DNA of 33,831 nt. Source: Acidobacterium sp049965615. Its GTDB lineage: Bacteria; Acidobacteriota; Terriglobia; Terriglobales; Acidobacteriaceae. The stretch covers positions 1-33,831 of the forward strand of contig JBMFWD010000036.1 of NCBI GenBank assembly GCA_049965615.1, read 5' to 3'. The notes beneath the pieces were generated by a model. That model saw only the letters and a program-made list of their open reading frames with translations. It was not told where the DNA came from and ran no database searches. The translations under genes were made by a program, and so were the position numbers. Of the stretch, positions 6,795-15,853 are shown piece by piece. The stretch's first letter is position 1; each line of letters opens with the position of its first letter.

Positions 6795-8891
6795 ATTTCT
6801 TCCAAATGGCTTCGTTCCTACATCGATTTGCAATCAGTAAGTGATTCCGAACTTGCAGACGCCCTTACCCTGAGAGGCATTGCTGTCGATGGCGTGTTCT
6901 TCCTTGATGGCCACAAGGGGTCTGCCGAAACCCACAATTCGGTATTCGAGATGGACATCACCACCAACCGCGTCGATGCGATGAACCACTACGGCATCGC
7001 GCGGGAAGCCAGCATCATCTTTGGCTGCAGCCTCAAACCACTGGAATACTCCCTTCCAGCGCCAAAGCAGGGTTCAGCATTTCCGGTCTCGATTGAAGAA
7101 CCATCTTTGTGCGGTCGATTCACCGCAAGAATCCTCCGAAATGTAACCGTCGGAGATTCCTATTCGCTGACGCACAAAACGCCGGTTCACGAATACTTCT
7201 CCATTCTCGAGCAAAAGCCCATCTCCAACGCAGTAGACGCCACCAACTTCGTCACCCTCGCCATGGGCCACCCCACCCACGCCTTCGATCTCGACAAGCT
7301 CGAAGGAGGCATCGTTGTCCGCCGCGCCCGCAAAGGCGAGAAACTCGTCACCCTCGATGGCATCGAGCGCACCCTCGACACCGACGACCTGGTCGTCGCC
7401 GACGAAAAGAAAGCCGTAGGCCTCGCCGGAGTCATGGGCGGCCTCGACACCGCCATCTCCGCCACCACCAAAAACGTCCTCGTCGAAGCCGCATGGTTCG
7501 ACCCCTCTACCGTGCGCCGCTCCTCGCGCCGCCACGCCATCCACACCGACGCCTCACACCGCTTCGAGCGCGGAGCCGACTTCAACGCCGCGCCCATCGC
7601 CAACGCACTCGTCAGCCGCATCATCCTCGAAGCCGGTGGCCACATCGAAGGCGACCTCGTCGACGTCCTCATCCCGGAGGCCGAAGCCCGCACCGCCAAA
7701 CGCGCTGCCATCTCCTTCGCCGTGCCCGAAATCCAGCGCATCCTCGGCGCAACCGAAGACCCCACCGGCATCACCGCCACCGAAGCCGAAACCATCCTCA
7801 CCGGCCTCGGCTGCACCCTCAAAAAATCCGAAGCCGACAGCTACGAGGTCACACTTCCAAGCTGGCGTCTCGACCTCGAACGCGAAATCGACCTCCTCGA
7901 AGAAATCGCCCGCGTCTACGGCTACAACCGCTTCCAGAACACCCTGCCCGCCTTCGCCGGCTCCGTCATCGAGCTTCCCTGGGCAGAAAAAGAATCCACC
8001 CTCCGCCGCAAGCTCCTGGGCCTTGGCTGGAATGAAGCCATCTCCTCCACCTTCTGCTCTGAAGCGGACGCCGCACTCTTCGCACGCGAGCCGAACTCCG
8101 CTGTCGCCATGGGCAACCCCCTGAGCGAAGAAGCAGGCATGCTCCGCCCGTCGCTCATCCCCGGCATGCTCGCCATGCTCTCCACCAACCTCAGCCGCGA
8201 CGTGGAAAACGTAGCCCTCTTCGAACTCGGCACCGCCTTCAGCGGCAGCACGGACAAAGTCGAAGAGCGCCCCGCGCTCACCCTCGGCGCCACCGGCCAC
8301 GCATTCGGCGAAACATCCGTCGACTTCTACGACCTCAAGGGCGCCATCGAAGAGCTGCTCCACAGCTTCACCGCGCGCTCGATCTACTTCGATCGTTTCC
8401 CCACCGAATCCGGCCTCATGCCCGCATGGCTGCACCCGGGCCGCAGCGCCCGCGCCGTCCTCGACGGCAGCACCGTAGGCTGGTTCGGCCAGCTGCATCC
8501 CGACCTCGCGTCCGCGCGCAAGCTTCGCCAGCCCGTCTTCATCGCCGAACTCTACCTCGACCGCCTCTACAAGCAGCCCCTGCGCTCGCCCATCTTCGAG
8601 GAACTCTCCCGCTTCCAGGCCGTCCGCCGCGACTTCTCACTCCTCGTACCGGATGCGGTCCCCTACGGAACCCTCGCCGAAGCCCTCGCCACGCTGCCCA
8701 TCCCTGAGCTGCGCAGCTACGCGCCCCGCGAAGTCCTCCGTGGCGACCGCGTCCCCACCGGACACTACTCTCTGCTCCTCGGCGCTGTCTTCCAGTCGCA
8801 CGAGCGCACCCTCCGCGACGAAGACCTCCAGTCCTGGTCGCAGCAAATCATCACCGCCATGCAACACCACGGCGCGCAATTACGCTCTTGA
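6789..8891 (+). CDS. pheT: Phenylalanine--tRNA ligase beta subunit (short form)
   Basis: PheT forms the second half of phenylalanyl-tRNA synthetase and carries the editing (B3/B4) and anticodon-binding (B8) domains. It has 700 residues, compared with about 790-800 in E. coli. The tRNA-binding OB domain that normally follows the first 40 residues is missing; the chain goes straight to 'FEMDITTNRVDAMNHYGIAREAS'. I recall short forms of this kind in Acidobacteria. Later landmarks are intact: AVDATNFVTLAMGHPTHAFDLDKL, GVMGG, ERGAD and LLEEIARVYGYN. Oddly, the first ~135 codons use mixed codons (CTT, TCT, AGA, CGA, TTG) and a divergent 'YSLTHKTPVHEYFSIL' stretch, whereas the rest is strongly C-ending. 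This suggests a recombined 5' end. Confidence 0.95.
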   Translation: MKISSKWLRSYIDLQSVSDSELADALTLRGIAVDGVFFLDGHKGSAETHNSVFEMDITTNRVDAMNHYGIAREASIIFGCSLKPLEYSLPAPKQGSAFPVSIEEPSLCGRFTARILRNVTVGDSYSLTHKTPVHEYFSILEQKPISNAVDATNFVTLAMGHPTHAFDLDKLEGGIVVRRARKGEKLVTLDGIERTLDTDDLVVADEKKAVGLAGVMGGLDTAISATTKNVLVEAAWFDPSTVRRSSRRHAIHTDASHRFERGADFNAAPIANALVSRIILEAGGHIEGDLVDVLIPEAEARTAKRAAISFAVPEIQRILGATEDPTGITATEAETILTGLGCTLKKSEADSYEVTLPSWRLDLEREIDLLEEIARVYGYNRFQNTLPAFAGSVIELPWAEKESTLRRKLLGLGWNEAISSTFCSEADAALFAREPNSAVAMGNPLSEEAGMLRPSLIPGMLAMLSTNLSRDVENVALFELGTAFSGSTDKVEERPALTLGATGHAFGETSVDFYDLKGAIEELLHSFTARSIYFDRFPTESGLMPAWLHPGRSARAVLDGSTVGWFGQLHPDLASARKLRQPVFIAELYLDRLYKQPLRSPIFEELSRFQAVRRDFSLLVPDAVPYGTLAEALATLPIPELRSYAPREVLRGDRVPTGHYSLLLGAVFQSHERTLRDEDLQSWSQQIITAMQHHGAQLRS

Positions 8892-8910
8892 TTCCCAAAC
8901 CAGCACTGTC

Positions 8911-8940
8911 AGGGGGAACCCTCATGGTTCCCCCTTGCTT
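8911..8940 (+). terminator. Intrinsic terminator of pheST
   Basis: AGGGGGAACC (8911-8920) pairs perfectly with GGTTCCCCCT (8926-8935) around the loop CTCAT, followed by TGCTTTTCC. It lies 20 bp after the pheT stop. Confidence 0.85.
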
Positions 8941-8958
8941 TTCCTCTGGATTTACGCT

Positions 8959-8987
8959 CCTGTCCACGTATCTACTGGCGCTATACT
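8959..8987 (+). promoter_or_regulatory. Likely sigma-70 promoter of zapB-like/zapA
   Basis: A good -10 box, TATACT, lies at 8982-8987 with a weak -35 (near 8960, CTGTCC) 16 bp upstream. It sits just after the pheT terminator and 62 bp before the zapB-like start. Confidence 0.4.
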
Positions 8988-9048
8988 GCGCTAAGGGCGA
9001 ATCGCGCATGCATCACGCGCGAATCACTCGCAAAGAGAGGTTTCCCCT

Positions 9049-9333
9049 ATGTCCACGCTCGCCTTTCAGGAAGCCGGCCAGCAGGTCGTCACCAGTGAAG
9101 AATTCAATGCACTCGAGCAGCGCGTCCTGCGCGCCGTCGAACTCCTCCGCACCGAGCGCACCGCTCGCGCCGCCGCCGAGCAAAAGGCCGCCGAGCTCGA
9201 AAAGCTCATGGAAGTTCAGGCCTCCGAACTCGCCGAGGCACAGGCCCGCCTCAAGTCCTACGAAGGCGAGCGCGACCACGTGCGCCAGCGTGTCGAGCGC
9301 ATGCTCAAGCAACTGGATGAAATCAACGCCTGA
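9049..9333 (+). CDS. ZapB-like coiled-coil protein
   Basis: The 94-residue protein is almost entirely a charged alpha-helix with heptads of Leu, Ala and Val from about residue 18 to the end (EEFNALEQRVLRAVELLRTE through RVERMLKQLDEINA), so it should form a parallel coiled coil. Size, composition and position immediately upstream of zapA fit a ZapB-type division protein, which in E. coli bundles through coiled coils and joins the Z-ring via ZapA. Sequence identity in such coils is weak evidence, so the name rests on context. The next start is 22 bp after the stop. Confidence 0.6.
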   Translation: MSTLAFQEAGQQVVTSEEFNALEQRVLRAVELLRTERTARAAAEQKAAELEKLMEVQASELAEAQARLKSYEGERDHVRQRVERMLKQLDEINA

Positions 9334-9355
9334 GTCTGCCCCAAAGAGTCCCGTC

Positions 9356-9715
9356 ATGCCTGATTCCGACAACAAATCGACCTCCACCCCAGCGCAGCCA
9401 ACCGCCCAGGCGGTCACGGTCGACATCTACGACCAAACCTACCACCTCAGCGGAGACGATCCCGCCTACATCCAGAAGCTGGCCGACATCGTCGACGGCA
9501 AAATGCGCCTCGTCGCCTCCCACGGCCGCACCGTGGACTCGCTCCGCGTCGCCGTCCTCGCCGCTCTCAACATCGCCGACGAGCTCGCCACCCTCGAGCG
9601 CCGCTACCACACCCTCGCCGGCACAACAGAAGAATCCACCAACATGCGCGACCGCGCCCAGACCCTCACCGGCCTCCTCGACGCCATCCTCGAAGACGAA
9701 CGCAAGCTCGGCTGA
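9356..9715 (+). CDS. zapA: Cell division protein ZapA
   Basis: ZapA is a small protein that binds FtsZ and stabilises the Z-ring. This 119-residue version shows the family pattern after a Pro/Gln-rich leader of about 18 residues: 'VTVDIYDQTYHLSGDDPAYIQKLADIVDGKM' forms the globular head. 'RVAVLAALNIADELATLERR' and the following helix form the coiled coil. I chose the ATG at 9356 because the longer frame to 8888 covers the pheT terminator and the zapB-like gene. It lies in a zapB-like/zapA pair, followed directly by the 6S RNA gene, a gene order found widely in bacteria. Confidence 0.88.
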   Translation: MPDSDNKSTSTPAQPTAQAVTVDIYDQTYHLSGDDPAYIQKLADIVDGKMRLVASHGRTVDSLRVAVLAALNIADELATLERRYHTLAGTTEESTNMRDRAQTLTGLLDAILEDERKLG

Positions 9716-9791
9716 ACCCAACCCGTATTCCCATCCTCAAAATCTTCCCTTCCCGTTTCCGCAAGCATGCATTTTACGCACACTTGTCAAC

Positions 9792-9820
9792 TTGCTTTCC
9801 CATCACCGCCCAGCTAGCAT
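9792..9820 (+). promoter_or_regulatory. Sigma-70 promoter of 6S RNA
   Basis: TTGCTT (9792-9797) and TAGCAT (9815-9820) are separated by exactly 17 bp, and the predicted start, about 7-12 bp downstream, coincides with the 5' end of the 6S closing stem at 9832. Confidence 0.55.
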
Positions 9821-9831
9821 CCTCCATAGAG

Positions 9832-10018
9832 ATCGGCCTGCAAAGCAGGTGTGATGGTCCACGCCGGTTGAACCTACATTCATTGAACAGGGAGCTCGAC
9901 TCGTCTAATGGCTCGGTGTGCAGCGTCCGCCAGTCCGGAATGCCTAAAGAGCCTCGGAGAGTTCCCACCGTCTTAGGACGGGTTCACCGGCGCACCAAAC
10001 ACGGCCACGCGGGTCGAT
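9832..10018 (+). ncRNA. ssrS: 6S RNA
   Basis: 6S RNA folds into a long hairpin with a central bubble that mimics an open promoter and holds sigma-70 RNA polymerase. Here ATCGGCCTGC (9832-9841) pairs over all ten positions, two of them G-U, with GCGGGTCGAT (10009-10018). This gives a 187-nt RNA, the size of known 6S RNAs. The interior has short complementary arms, such as CGGTTGAACC near 9864 against GGGTTCACCG near 9980, either side of an unpaired region. The gene follows zapA, its usual place in many bacteria, and ends in a pyrimidine T-rich run (10018-10030). A sigma-70 promoter precedes it. The identification rests on context, size and fold, not on a covariance search. Confidence 0.82.
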
Positions 10019-10052
10019 TTCTTTTTCTCTCCACACGTATATCCTCGTTGCA

Positions 10053-10844
10053 GTGCTTCCCCGCCTCTTTCAGTTCGGTCACCTCATCCTCCCCACCTAC
10101 GGTGTCGCCTCCGCCATCGCCTTTGTTGTGGCGCTCAACCTTGCCATGCGCATCGCCCCCAGACTCGATCTCCCACCCGCAAAAATCTGGAACCTCGGCA
10201 TCTACACCCTCCTCGCCGGACTCATCGCCTCCCGGCTGCTCATGGTCGTCACCCACCTTTCACTCTTCCGCTACAACCCGCTCTGGCTTCTCGGCCTTTC
10301 GCCCTCTTACGTTCCCTGGATTCCCTGGACCTCCGCCGCCATCGCCATCGCCATTGCATGGCTCTACATCAAGGCAGAGGAACTCCCTCTGCGAGCCTCC
10401 CTCGACGCCTACGCTCTCGCACTAACGGCCGCCTTCGCCATCCAGTCCCTCGGAGCCTTCCTCGCCGGAGCCGACTACGGCACGCCCACGCACTCGCCCC
10501 TGGCCGTCACTTACACCAACCAGTACGCGGCGCTGCTCTACCGCACGCCGCTCCACATCCATCTCGTCCCCGTGCAGATGTATGAAGCCATCGCATGCCT
10601 CGCCATCCTCGCGGCACTGCTCCTCTGGCTCCCGCGACGCACCCAGCCGGGCGAAATCGCCGGCATCTGGCTTCTCACCTACGCCATCACCGTCTTCTTC
10701 CTCCAGTTCTATCGCGGAGACGTCTTCACCAACGGCATCTTCACCCCCATGCAGCGCGCCGCGCTCGCCGCCGTAGCACTCAGCGCGGTATTACTCTGGA
10801 AGCGCAAGCCCTCCACCCAGCCCACCATCAGGGTCACCCCATGA
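10053..10844 (+). CDS. Divergent prolipoprotein diacylglyceryl transferase (Lgt) homologue
   Basis: The 263-residue protein has about seven hydrophobic segments and Lgt landmarks: 'GADYGTPTHSPLAVTY' (139-154), 'VPVQMYEAI' (172-180, matching HPxQlYEa) and 'LQFYRGDVFTNG' (217-228), whose Arg221 matches the essential E. coli Arg239. Lgt moves diacylglycerol from phosphatidylglycerol to the lipobox Cys of prolipoproteins. Two hallmarks are missing: the HGG loop with the essential His is not found (the region reads YVPWIPWTSAA), and GRxGNF with its essential Arg reads QSLGAF (131-136). So it may be a paralogue with a different role. The start is a GTG 35 bp after the 6S RNA. The stop overlaps rluD (ATGA). 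Confidence 0.7.
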   Translation: MLPRLFQFGHLILPTYGVASAIAFVVALNLAMRIAPRLDLPPAKIWNLGIYTLLAGLIASRLLMVVTHLSLFRYNPLWLLGLSPSYVPWIPWTSAAIAIAIAWLYIKAEELPLRASLDAYALALTAAFAIQSLGAFLAGADYGTPTHSPLAVTYTNQYAALLYRTPLHIHLVPVQMYEAIACLAILAALLLWLPRRTQPGEIAGIWLLTYAITVFFLQFYRGDVFTNGIFTPMQRAALAAVALSAVLLWKRKPSTQPTIRVTP

Positions 10845-11857
10845 GCAAGACCGCCTCGCAACAGATCCGCACCTTCACCGTCCCCCCGGAATCCGCGGGC
10901 CAGCGCCTCGACGCATGGCTCACCGCACAGCTCGAAGGCGTCAGCCGCTCCCGCGTCAAGCTCCTGCTCGATCACGATCAGGTCCGCGTCGACGGCATCA
11001 TCGAAAAAGCCTCCCTCAAGCTCCGCGGCGGAGAAACCGTCGAGGTCCTCGGCGAACCCGAGCCGCCGCCCCTCCGCGCCATCGCGGAAGAGATTCCCCT
11101 CTCCATCATCTTCGAAGACAAAGACCTCATCGTCGTCGACAAGCCCGCCGGCATGATGGTCCACGCCGGCGCCGGTGCCACTGACAGCGAACGCAATCGC
11201 GGCACGCTCGTCAACGCCCTCCTCGGCCGCAACGAGAAGCTCTCCAAAACCGGCGGCGAACTACGCCCCGGCATCGTCCATCGCCTCGACAAGCAGACCA
11301 GTGGCCTCATCATCGTTGCCCGCAACGACGCCACCCACCTCCGCCTGGCCGAGATGTTCTCGCAGCGCGAAATTCGCAAAACCTACCTCGCGCTCGTCCA
11401 CGGCCATATCGAGCAGGACCGCGGCACCATCAACGCCGCCATCGCCCGCGACGTCATCCGCCGCACCCGCATGACCACCCGCCGCACCCCCGGCGCGCGC
11501 ATCGCCATCTCCCACTACACCGTCCAGCGCCGCATCGAGTCCTCATGGGGAAAATTCGCCCTCGTCTCCGTCCGCATTGAAACAGGCCGCACCCACCAGA
11601 TCCGCGTCCATCTCTCCTCCATCGGCCACCCCATCGTCGGCGATACCCACTACGGAGCACCCGCCGTCATCCTGCCCCGCGCCGCACAGGGCAAACGCCG
11701 CAAGAATGCGCCCACAGCGCAAGGCATCTCCCTGCCCCGCAACTTCCTCCACGCCGCGCAACTCGAATTCCCCCACCCCCGCACCGGCAAATCCCTCCAT
11801 CTCGAAGCCCCACTTCCCAGCGAACTCACAGACTTCCTGGCAAACATCGAGAAATAA
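10841..11857 (+). CDS. rluD: 23S rRNA pseudouridine synthase of the RluD/RluC family
   Basis: This 338-residue protein has an N-terminal S4 RNA-binding domain (about 17-75, 'QRLDAWLTAQLEGVSRSRVKLLLD') and a pseudouridine synthase domain with the signature 'GIVHRLDKQTSGLIIVA', in which Asp150 is the catalytic nucleophile. Later motifs 'RKTYLALVHG', 'GRTHQIRVHLSSIGHPIVGD' and 'LHAAQLEFPHP' complete the family pattern. RluD modifies uridines in helix 69 of 23S rRNA; RluC and unnamed paralogues look similar, so the exact sites are uncertain. A basic insert near 'GKRRKNAPTAQG' precedes the last motif. The ATG at 10841 overlaps the lgt-like stop, so the two are likely coupled. Confidence 0.85.
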   Translation: MSKTASQQIRTFTVPPESAGQRLDAWLTAQLEGVSRSRVKLLLDHDQVRVDGIIEKASLKLRGGETVEVLGEPEPPPLRAIAEEIPLSIIFEDKDLIVVDKPAGMMVHAGAGATDSERNRGTLVNALLGRNEKLSKTGGELRPGIVHRLDKQTSGLIIVARNDATHLRLAEMFSQREIRKTYLALVHGHIEQDRGTINAAIARDVIRRTRMTTRRTPGARIAISHYTVQRRIESSWGKFALVSVRIETGRTHQIRVHLSSIGHPIVGDTHYGAPAVILPRAAQGKRRKNAPTAQGISLPRNFLHAAQLEFPHPRTGKSLHLEAPLPSELTDFLANIEK

Positions 11858-11967
11858 CCCCGCGACGAATCTTTCATCCCGCCAAACCTATCCCATCCCC
11901 AGCCACTTTCTCCTCACATCCCCATGTATCCTTATCCGGTTCGGCAAAATTCCATAGGAGTCGCCCC

Positions 11968-12402
11968 ATGAAAGTCCTCTACACCTCCGATGTCACCGCC
12001 GTAGGCGCCCGTCACGGCCACGTACGCTCCTCTGACGGTCTTCTTGACCTCGACCTCGCGCTCCCTCCCGGAATGGGCGGCAAAGGCAACGCCACCAACC
12101 CTGAGCAGCTTTTCGCCGCAGGATACGCCGCCTGCTTCGGCGGAGCCGTCGAATTCCTCGCAGCCCAGCAAAAACTCGCCACCGGAGAAATCTCCGTCCG
12201 CGCACAGGTCGGCGTCGGCCCTTACGACGAGGGCGAAGGCGAGGGATTCACCCTCTGCGTCACCCTCGATGTCACCCTTCCCGAACTCACCCAGGCCGAA
12301 GCCGAGGCACTCGTAGCCCACGCCCACCGCACCTGCCCCTACTCCAACGCTACCCGAAACAACATTCAGGTCACTCTCTCAGCCCACGGCGGAAAAGCCT
12401 GA
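11968..12402 (+). CDS. ohr: Organic hydroperoxide resistance protein (Ohr)
   Basis: Ohr is a dimeric thiol peroxidase that reduces organic hydroperoxides using two cysteines. This 144-residue protein has both: Cys56 in 'AAGYAACFGGA' and Cys123 in 'CPYSNATRNN'. Arg20 and Glu46, near the active site, are also present ('HVRSSDG', 'NPEQLFAAGYAACF'). Length and motifs separate it from OsmC. An AGGAG ribosome-binding site 8 bp before the ATG supports the start. No OhrR-type regulator is beside it, so control is not readable. It acts in the cytoplasm. Confidence 0.93.
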   Translation: MKVLYTSDVTAVGARHGHVRSSDGLLDLDLALPPGMGGKGNATNPEQLFAAGYAACFGGAVEFLAAQQKLATGEISVRAQVGVGPYDEGEGEGFTLCVTLDVTLPELTQAEAEALVAHAHRTCPYSNATRNNIQVTLSAHGGKA

Positions 12403-12451
12403 TTCTAAAGCGACCGGAACACCGCGAAAGCGAGTCAGAACAGAAATTTTG

Positions 12452-12479
12452 CTGACACGGCTGCGTTATCAAGTAAGAT
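12452..12479 (+). promoter_or_regulatory. Possible promoter of the desaturase gene
   Basis: CTGACA (12452-12457) and TAAGAT (12474-12479) are 16 bp apart in an AT-richer stretch, leaving a leader of about 120 nt before the desaturase ATG at 12607. Confidence 0.35.
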
Positions 12480-12606
12480 TAAGGTATCTAACCGTTTGAG
12501 ACTCTGATTGCAGCGTCACTCCCAGACAGGTTGGTTACTGTCACCCCAGGCAAAAGCACGATCCCACACAGTGTTCGATCCCTGTTTTTTGCCAAGTCAG
12601 AGGAAT

Positions 12607-13512
<906 letters not shown>

Positions 13513-13533
13513 GACAATCCCGCACCAGATCAC

Positions 13534-13572
13534 AAGCCCCGTCCGGCTCCATGCCAGGCGGGGCTTTCTCCT
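13534..13572 (+). terminator. Intrinsic terminator of the desaturase gene
   Basis: AAGCCCCG (13534-13541) pairs with CGGGGCTT (13559-13566), followed by TCTCCTTT. It lies 22 bp after the desaturase stop. Confidence 0.7.
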
Positions 13573-13622
13573 TTAACCTCCTGTCCACGCGCCCTGTGCA
13601 CAAATCCGATACATTCAATGCA

Positions 13623-14804
13623 ATGAGCGCCGCCCCCCACCACTTCGACGTCCTCATCCTCGGCGCGGGCGCGGCCGGACTCATGTGCGCCATTGAGGCA
13701 GGCCGCCGCGGCCGCCGCGTCGCCGTCCTCGATCACGCAGACCGCCCCGGAAAAAAAATCCTCATCTCCGGCGGAGGCCGCTGCAATTTCACCAACCTCC
13801 ACTGCCGGCCTGAAAACTTCCTCTCCCGGAATCCCCACTTCGCCAAATCCGCCCTCGCCCGCTACACCCCGTCCGACTTCCTCGACCTCGTCAACCGCCA
13901 CGGCATCGCCTGGCATGAGAAAAAACTCGGCCAGCTCTTCTGCGACCACTCCGCTCAGCAAATTCTCGACATGCTTCTCGCCGAGTGCGCCGCCGCCGGC
14001 GTCCAACTCTTCCTGCGCACCTCCGTCCGCACCGTCACCCATGGCACCGGCTTCCACCTCATCGCCGGCGAGCAGTCCTCCCGCGCCGAATTCCATGGCC
14101 CGGTCCTCGTCGTCGCCACCGGCGGCCTCTCCATCCCCAAAATCGGCGCATCCGGCTTTGGCTATGAAATCGCCCGCCAGTTCCACCTCCCCGTCGTCGA
14201 AACCCGTCCCGCGCTCGTCCCCCTCGTCCTCGACGACGAAGACCAGCAGCACTGGTGCGATCTCACCGGCCTCTCCGCCGAGGTCATCGCCTCCACCGAC
14301 GGCGCCCGCTTTCAGGAAAAAATGCTCCTCACCCACCGCGGCCTCAGCGGGCCCGCCATCCTCCAAATCTCCTCCTACTGGCGCGAGGGCGAACCCACCT
14401 CCCTCGATCTCGCACCTGGAGCACACCTCGCCGCCCCACTCCTCGCCCAGCCCCAGCGCGACATCGCCCGCGCCCGCGCCGCGCTCCGCGAAAAACTCCC
14501 ACAGCGTCTCGCCGACCGCATCCTTCGGCTCAACCCGCCCGCCGGCTTCAGCAATCGCGCCCTCGAACTCTGGGAACACTCCCTCCACCACTGGCAATTC
14601 TTCCCCGTCGCCACCGAGGGCTTCACCAAGGCGGAAGTCACCGCCGGAGGTGTCGACACCGCCTGCCTCTCCGCAAAAACCATGGAGAGCACCATCCCAG
14701 GCCTTTTCTTCATCGGCGAAGTCGTCGACGTCACCGGCCACCTCGGCGGCTTCAACTTCCAATGGGCCTGGGCCTCCGCGGCAGCAGCCGGCCGCGCCGT
14801 TTAA
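13623..14804 (+). CDS. BaiN/HI0933-type NAD(P)/FAD-dependent flavoprotein
   Basis: The 393 residues begin with a dinucleotide-binding Rossmann motif 'VLILGAGAAGLMCAIEAGRRG' and the family signature 'GKKILISGGGRCNFTN' near residue 41. Later come 'VLVVATGGLSIPKIGASGFGYEIA' and the C-terminal FAD motif 'GLFFIGEVVDVTGHLGGFNFQWAWASA'. These define the HI0933/YhiN group, which includes BaiN of bile-acid-metabolising clostridia; the substrate of environmental members is unknown. It should be a soluble cytoplasmic flavoprotein. I chose the ATG at 13623, which directly precedes the conserved fold. The unknown gene at 14870 follows 65 bp later and may be in the same transcript. Confidence 0.88.
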   Translation: MSAAPHHFDVLILGAGAAGLMCAIEAGRRGRRVAVLDHADRPGKKILISGGGRCNFTNLHCRPENFLSRNPHFAKSALARYTPSDFLDLVNRHGIAWHEKKLGQLFCDHSAQQILDMLLAECAAAGVQLFLRTSVRTVTHGTGFHLIAGEQSSRAEFHGPVLVVATGGLSIPKIGASGFGYEIARQFHLPVVETRPALVPLVLDDEDQQHWCDLTGLSAEVIASTDGARFQEKMLLTHRGLSGPAILQISSYWREGEPTSLDLAPGAHLAAPLLAQPQRDIARARAALREKLPQRLADRILRLNPPAGFSNRALELWEHSLHHWQFFPVATEGFTKAEVTAGGVDTACLSAKTMESTIPGLFFIGEVVDVTGHLGGFNFQWAWASAAAAGRAV

Positions 14805-14869
14805 CCGCCAAATATCCCCGCCCCGCTTCGCGGAATCCCACCCTCCCCGGTAAAATAAAAGGGCACGCC

Positions 14870-15796
14870 ATGACCACAAATTCCGCAACCCCTCTCAAGG
14901 AAATGCTGGGCAAAGCCGCCTCTGACGCCGGCCTGCTCGTCATCGCTACCGACTCCGCGCTCGACTACAACCAGCGCCCCACCACCCGCTTCCGTCTCGG
15001 CCTCCCCGACGACTCCGCGCGCGAACTCCTTCTCGAGCTCAGCGAGGCCTTCGACTTCGACCGGCCCGATCTCCTTCCAGAGATGACCACCCACCTCCGC
15101 GAAGCCGGCAAGCGACTCCGCAACCCGCGCCCGGACGCCTACGTCACCCTCGCCGGCCTGCCCATCAGCTTCAGCCAGTTCGGATGGCCCTTCCACCGCT
15201 CCACCTCCGGGTCAGACACCTACATCGTCCACGGCCTCGCCAAGCTCGAAACTGGAACCGGCTCCCCGCTCCACGCCAAGGTCTCCGCCAGCATGACGGT
15301 CACCTTCGCCGAGATCGTCCCCGCACCCGAGCAGCCCTACGCCGAAACCTTTATCTACAACGCCATCCGCCGCACCCTCGACTACGGCCAGCTCGAAATG
15401 CTGAAGAGCGGCAACCGCCAGCCTGTTCCCGTCACCACCCGCTTCTACAGCCGCTGGCAAAAGAAGTTCATGTTCGCGGACAGTACCGACGAATCCCGCC
15501 TCGATTTCCTCGCCTCCAAGGCCTACTGGCTCTCCGGCGTCCTCGGCAATAGCGCTCCCGTCTGGATCGTGGATCCACGCGACGCCCAGTACCTCAACAC
15601 CACCGTGGAAGAACTCTCCCGCACAGCCGCTGAGCTGCAAAAGCAGGGCACCATCCAGCTTCACGAAGAATACGCCGCCGCAACGCCCGCCCTCATGGCC
15701 CGCGCAGAAGAGTTCCAGGCCCGCCTCATGAAGGCCCTCGACTTCACCAAACCCAGCTTCAACGAGGAAATGCGCGCCGGCCACACCAACATGTAA
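14870..15796 (+). CDS. Conserved-looking protein of unknown function
   Basis: I do not recognise this 308-residue protein. It has no signal peptide or transmembrane helix and looks like a soluble alpha/beta protein. An N-terminal stretch 'LLVIATDSALDYNQRPTTRFRLGLPDD' leads into a charged region 'SEAFDFDRPDLLPEMTTHLREAG'. The C-terminal 60 residues are helical and Glu/Ala rich (TVEELSRTAAELQKQGTIQLHEEYAAATPALMARAEEF), a possible coiled coil. Codon use is native, so it is a real, resident gene. The ATG at 14870 is the first after the flavoprotein stop. It ends at the very strong terminator at 15817-15848. No function is proposed. Confidence 0.75.
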   Translation: MTTNSATPLKEMLGKAASDAGLLVIATDSALDYNQRPTTRFRLGLPDDSARELLLELSEAFDFDRPDLLPEMTTHLREAGKRLRNPRPDAYVTLAGLPISFSQFGWPFHRSTSGSDTYIVHGLAKLETGTGSPLHAKVSASMTVTFAEIVPAPEQPYAETFIYNAIRRTLDYGQLEMLKSGNRQPVPVTTRFYSRWQKKFMFADSTDESRLDFLASKAYWLSGVLGNSAPVWIVDPRDAQYLNTTVEELSRTAAELQKQGTIQLHEEYAAATPALMARAEEFQARLMKALDFTKPSFNEEMRAGHTNM

Positions 15797-15816
15797 CTCA
15801 AACAGTATCCATATGC

Positions 15817-15848
15817 ACAAAAAGCGCGGCGAAAGCCGCGCTTTTTGT
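15817..15848. terminator. Strong bidirectional terminator
   Basis: AAAAAGCGCGGC (15819-15830) pairs perfectly with GCCGCGCTTTTT (15835-15846) around a GAAA tetraloop, and two more base pairs extend the stem. With A-runs on one side and T-runs on the other it can work on both strands, between the convergent genes ending at 15796 and 16054. Confidence 0.9.
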
Positions 15849-15853
15849 ATTTC

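Noticed and set aside
5477..6805. Long minus-strand open frame (442 codons) opposite pheS
   Set aside because: It is the mirror of a C-ending-biased gene; the product is a low-complexity Gly/Val/Glu/Ala chain with no family features.
13530..14888. Long minus-strand open frame opposite the flavoprotein gene
   Set aside because: Same shadow effect: acidic Gly/Glu/Val-rich translation, no ribosome-binding site, and the plus strand encodes a clear enzyme.
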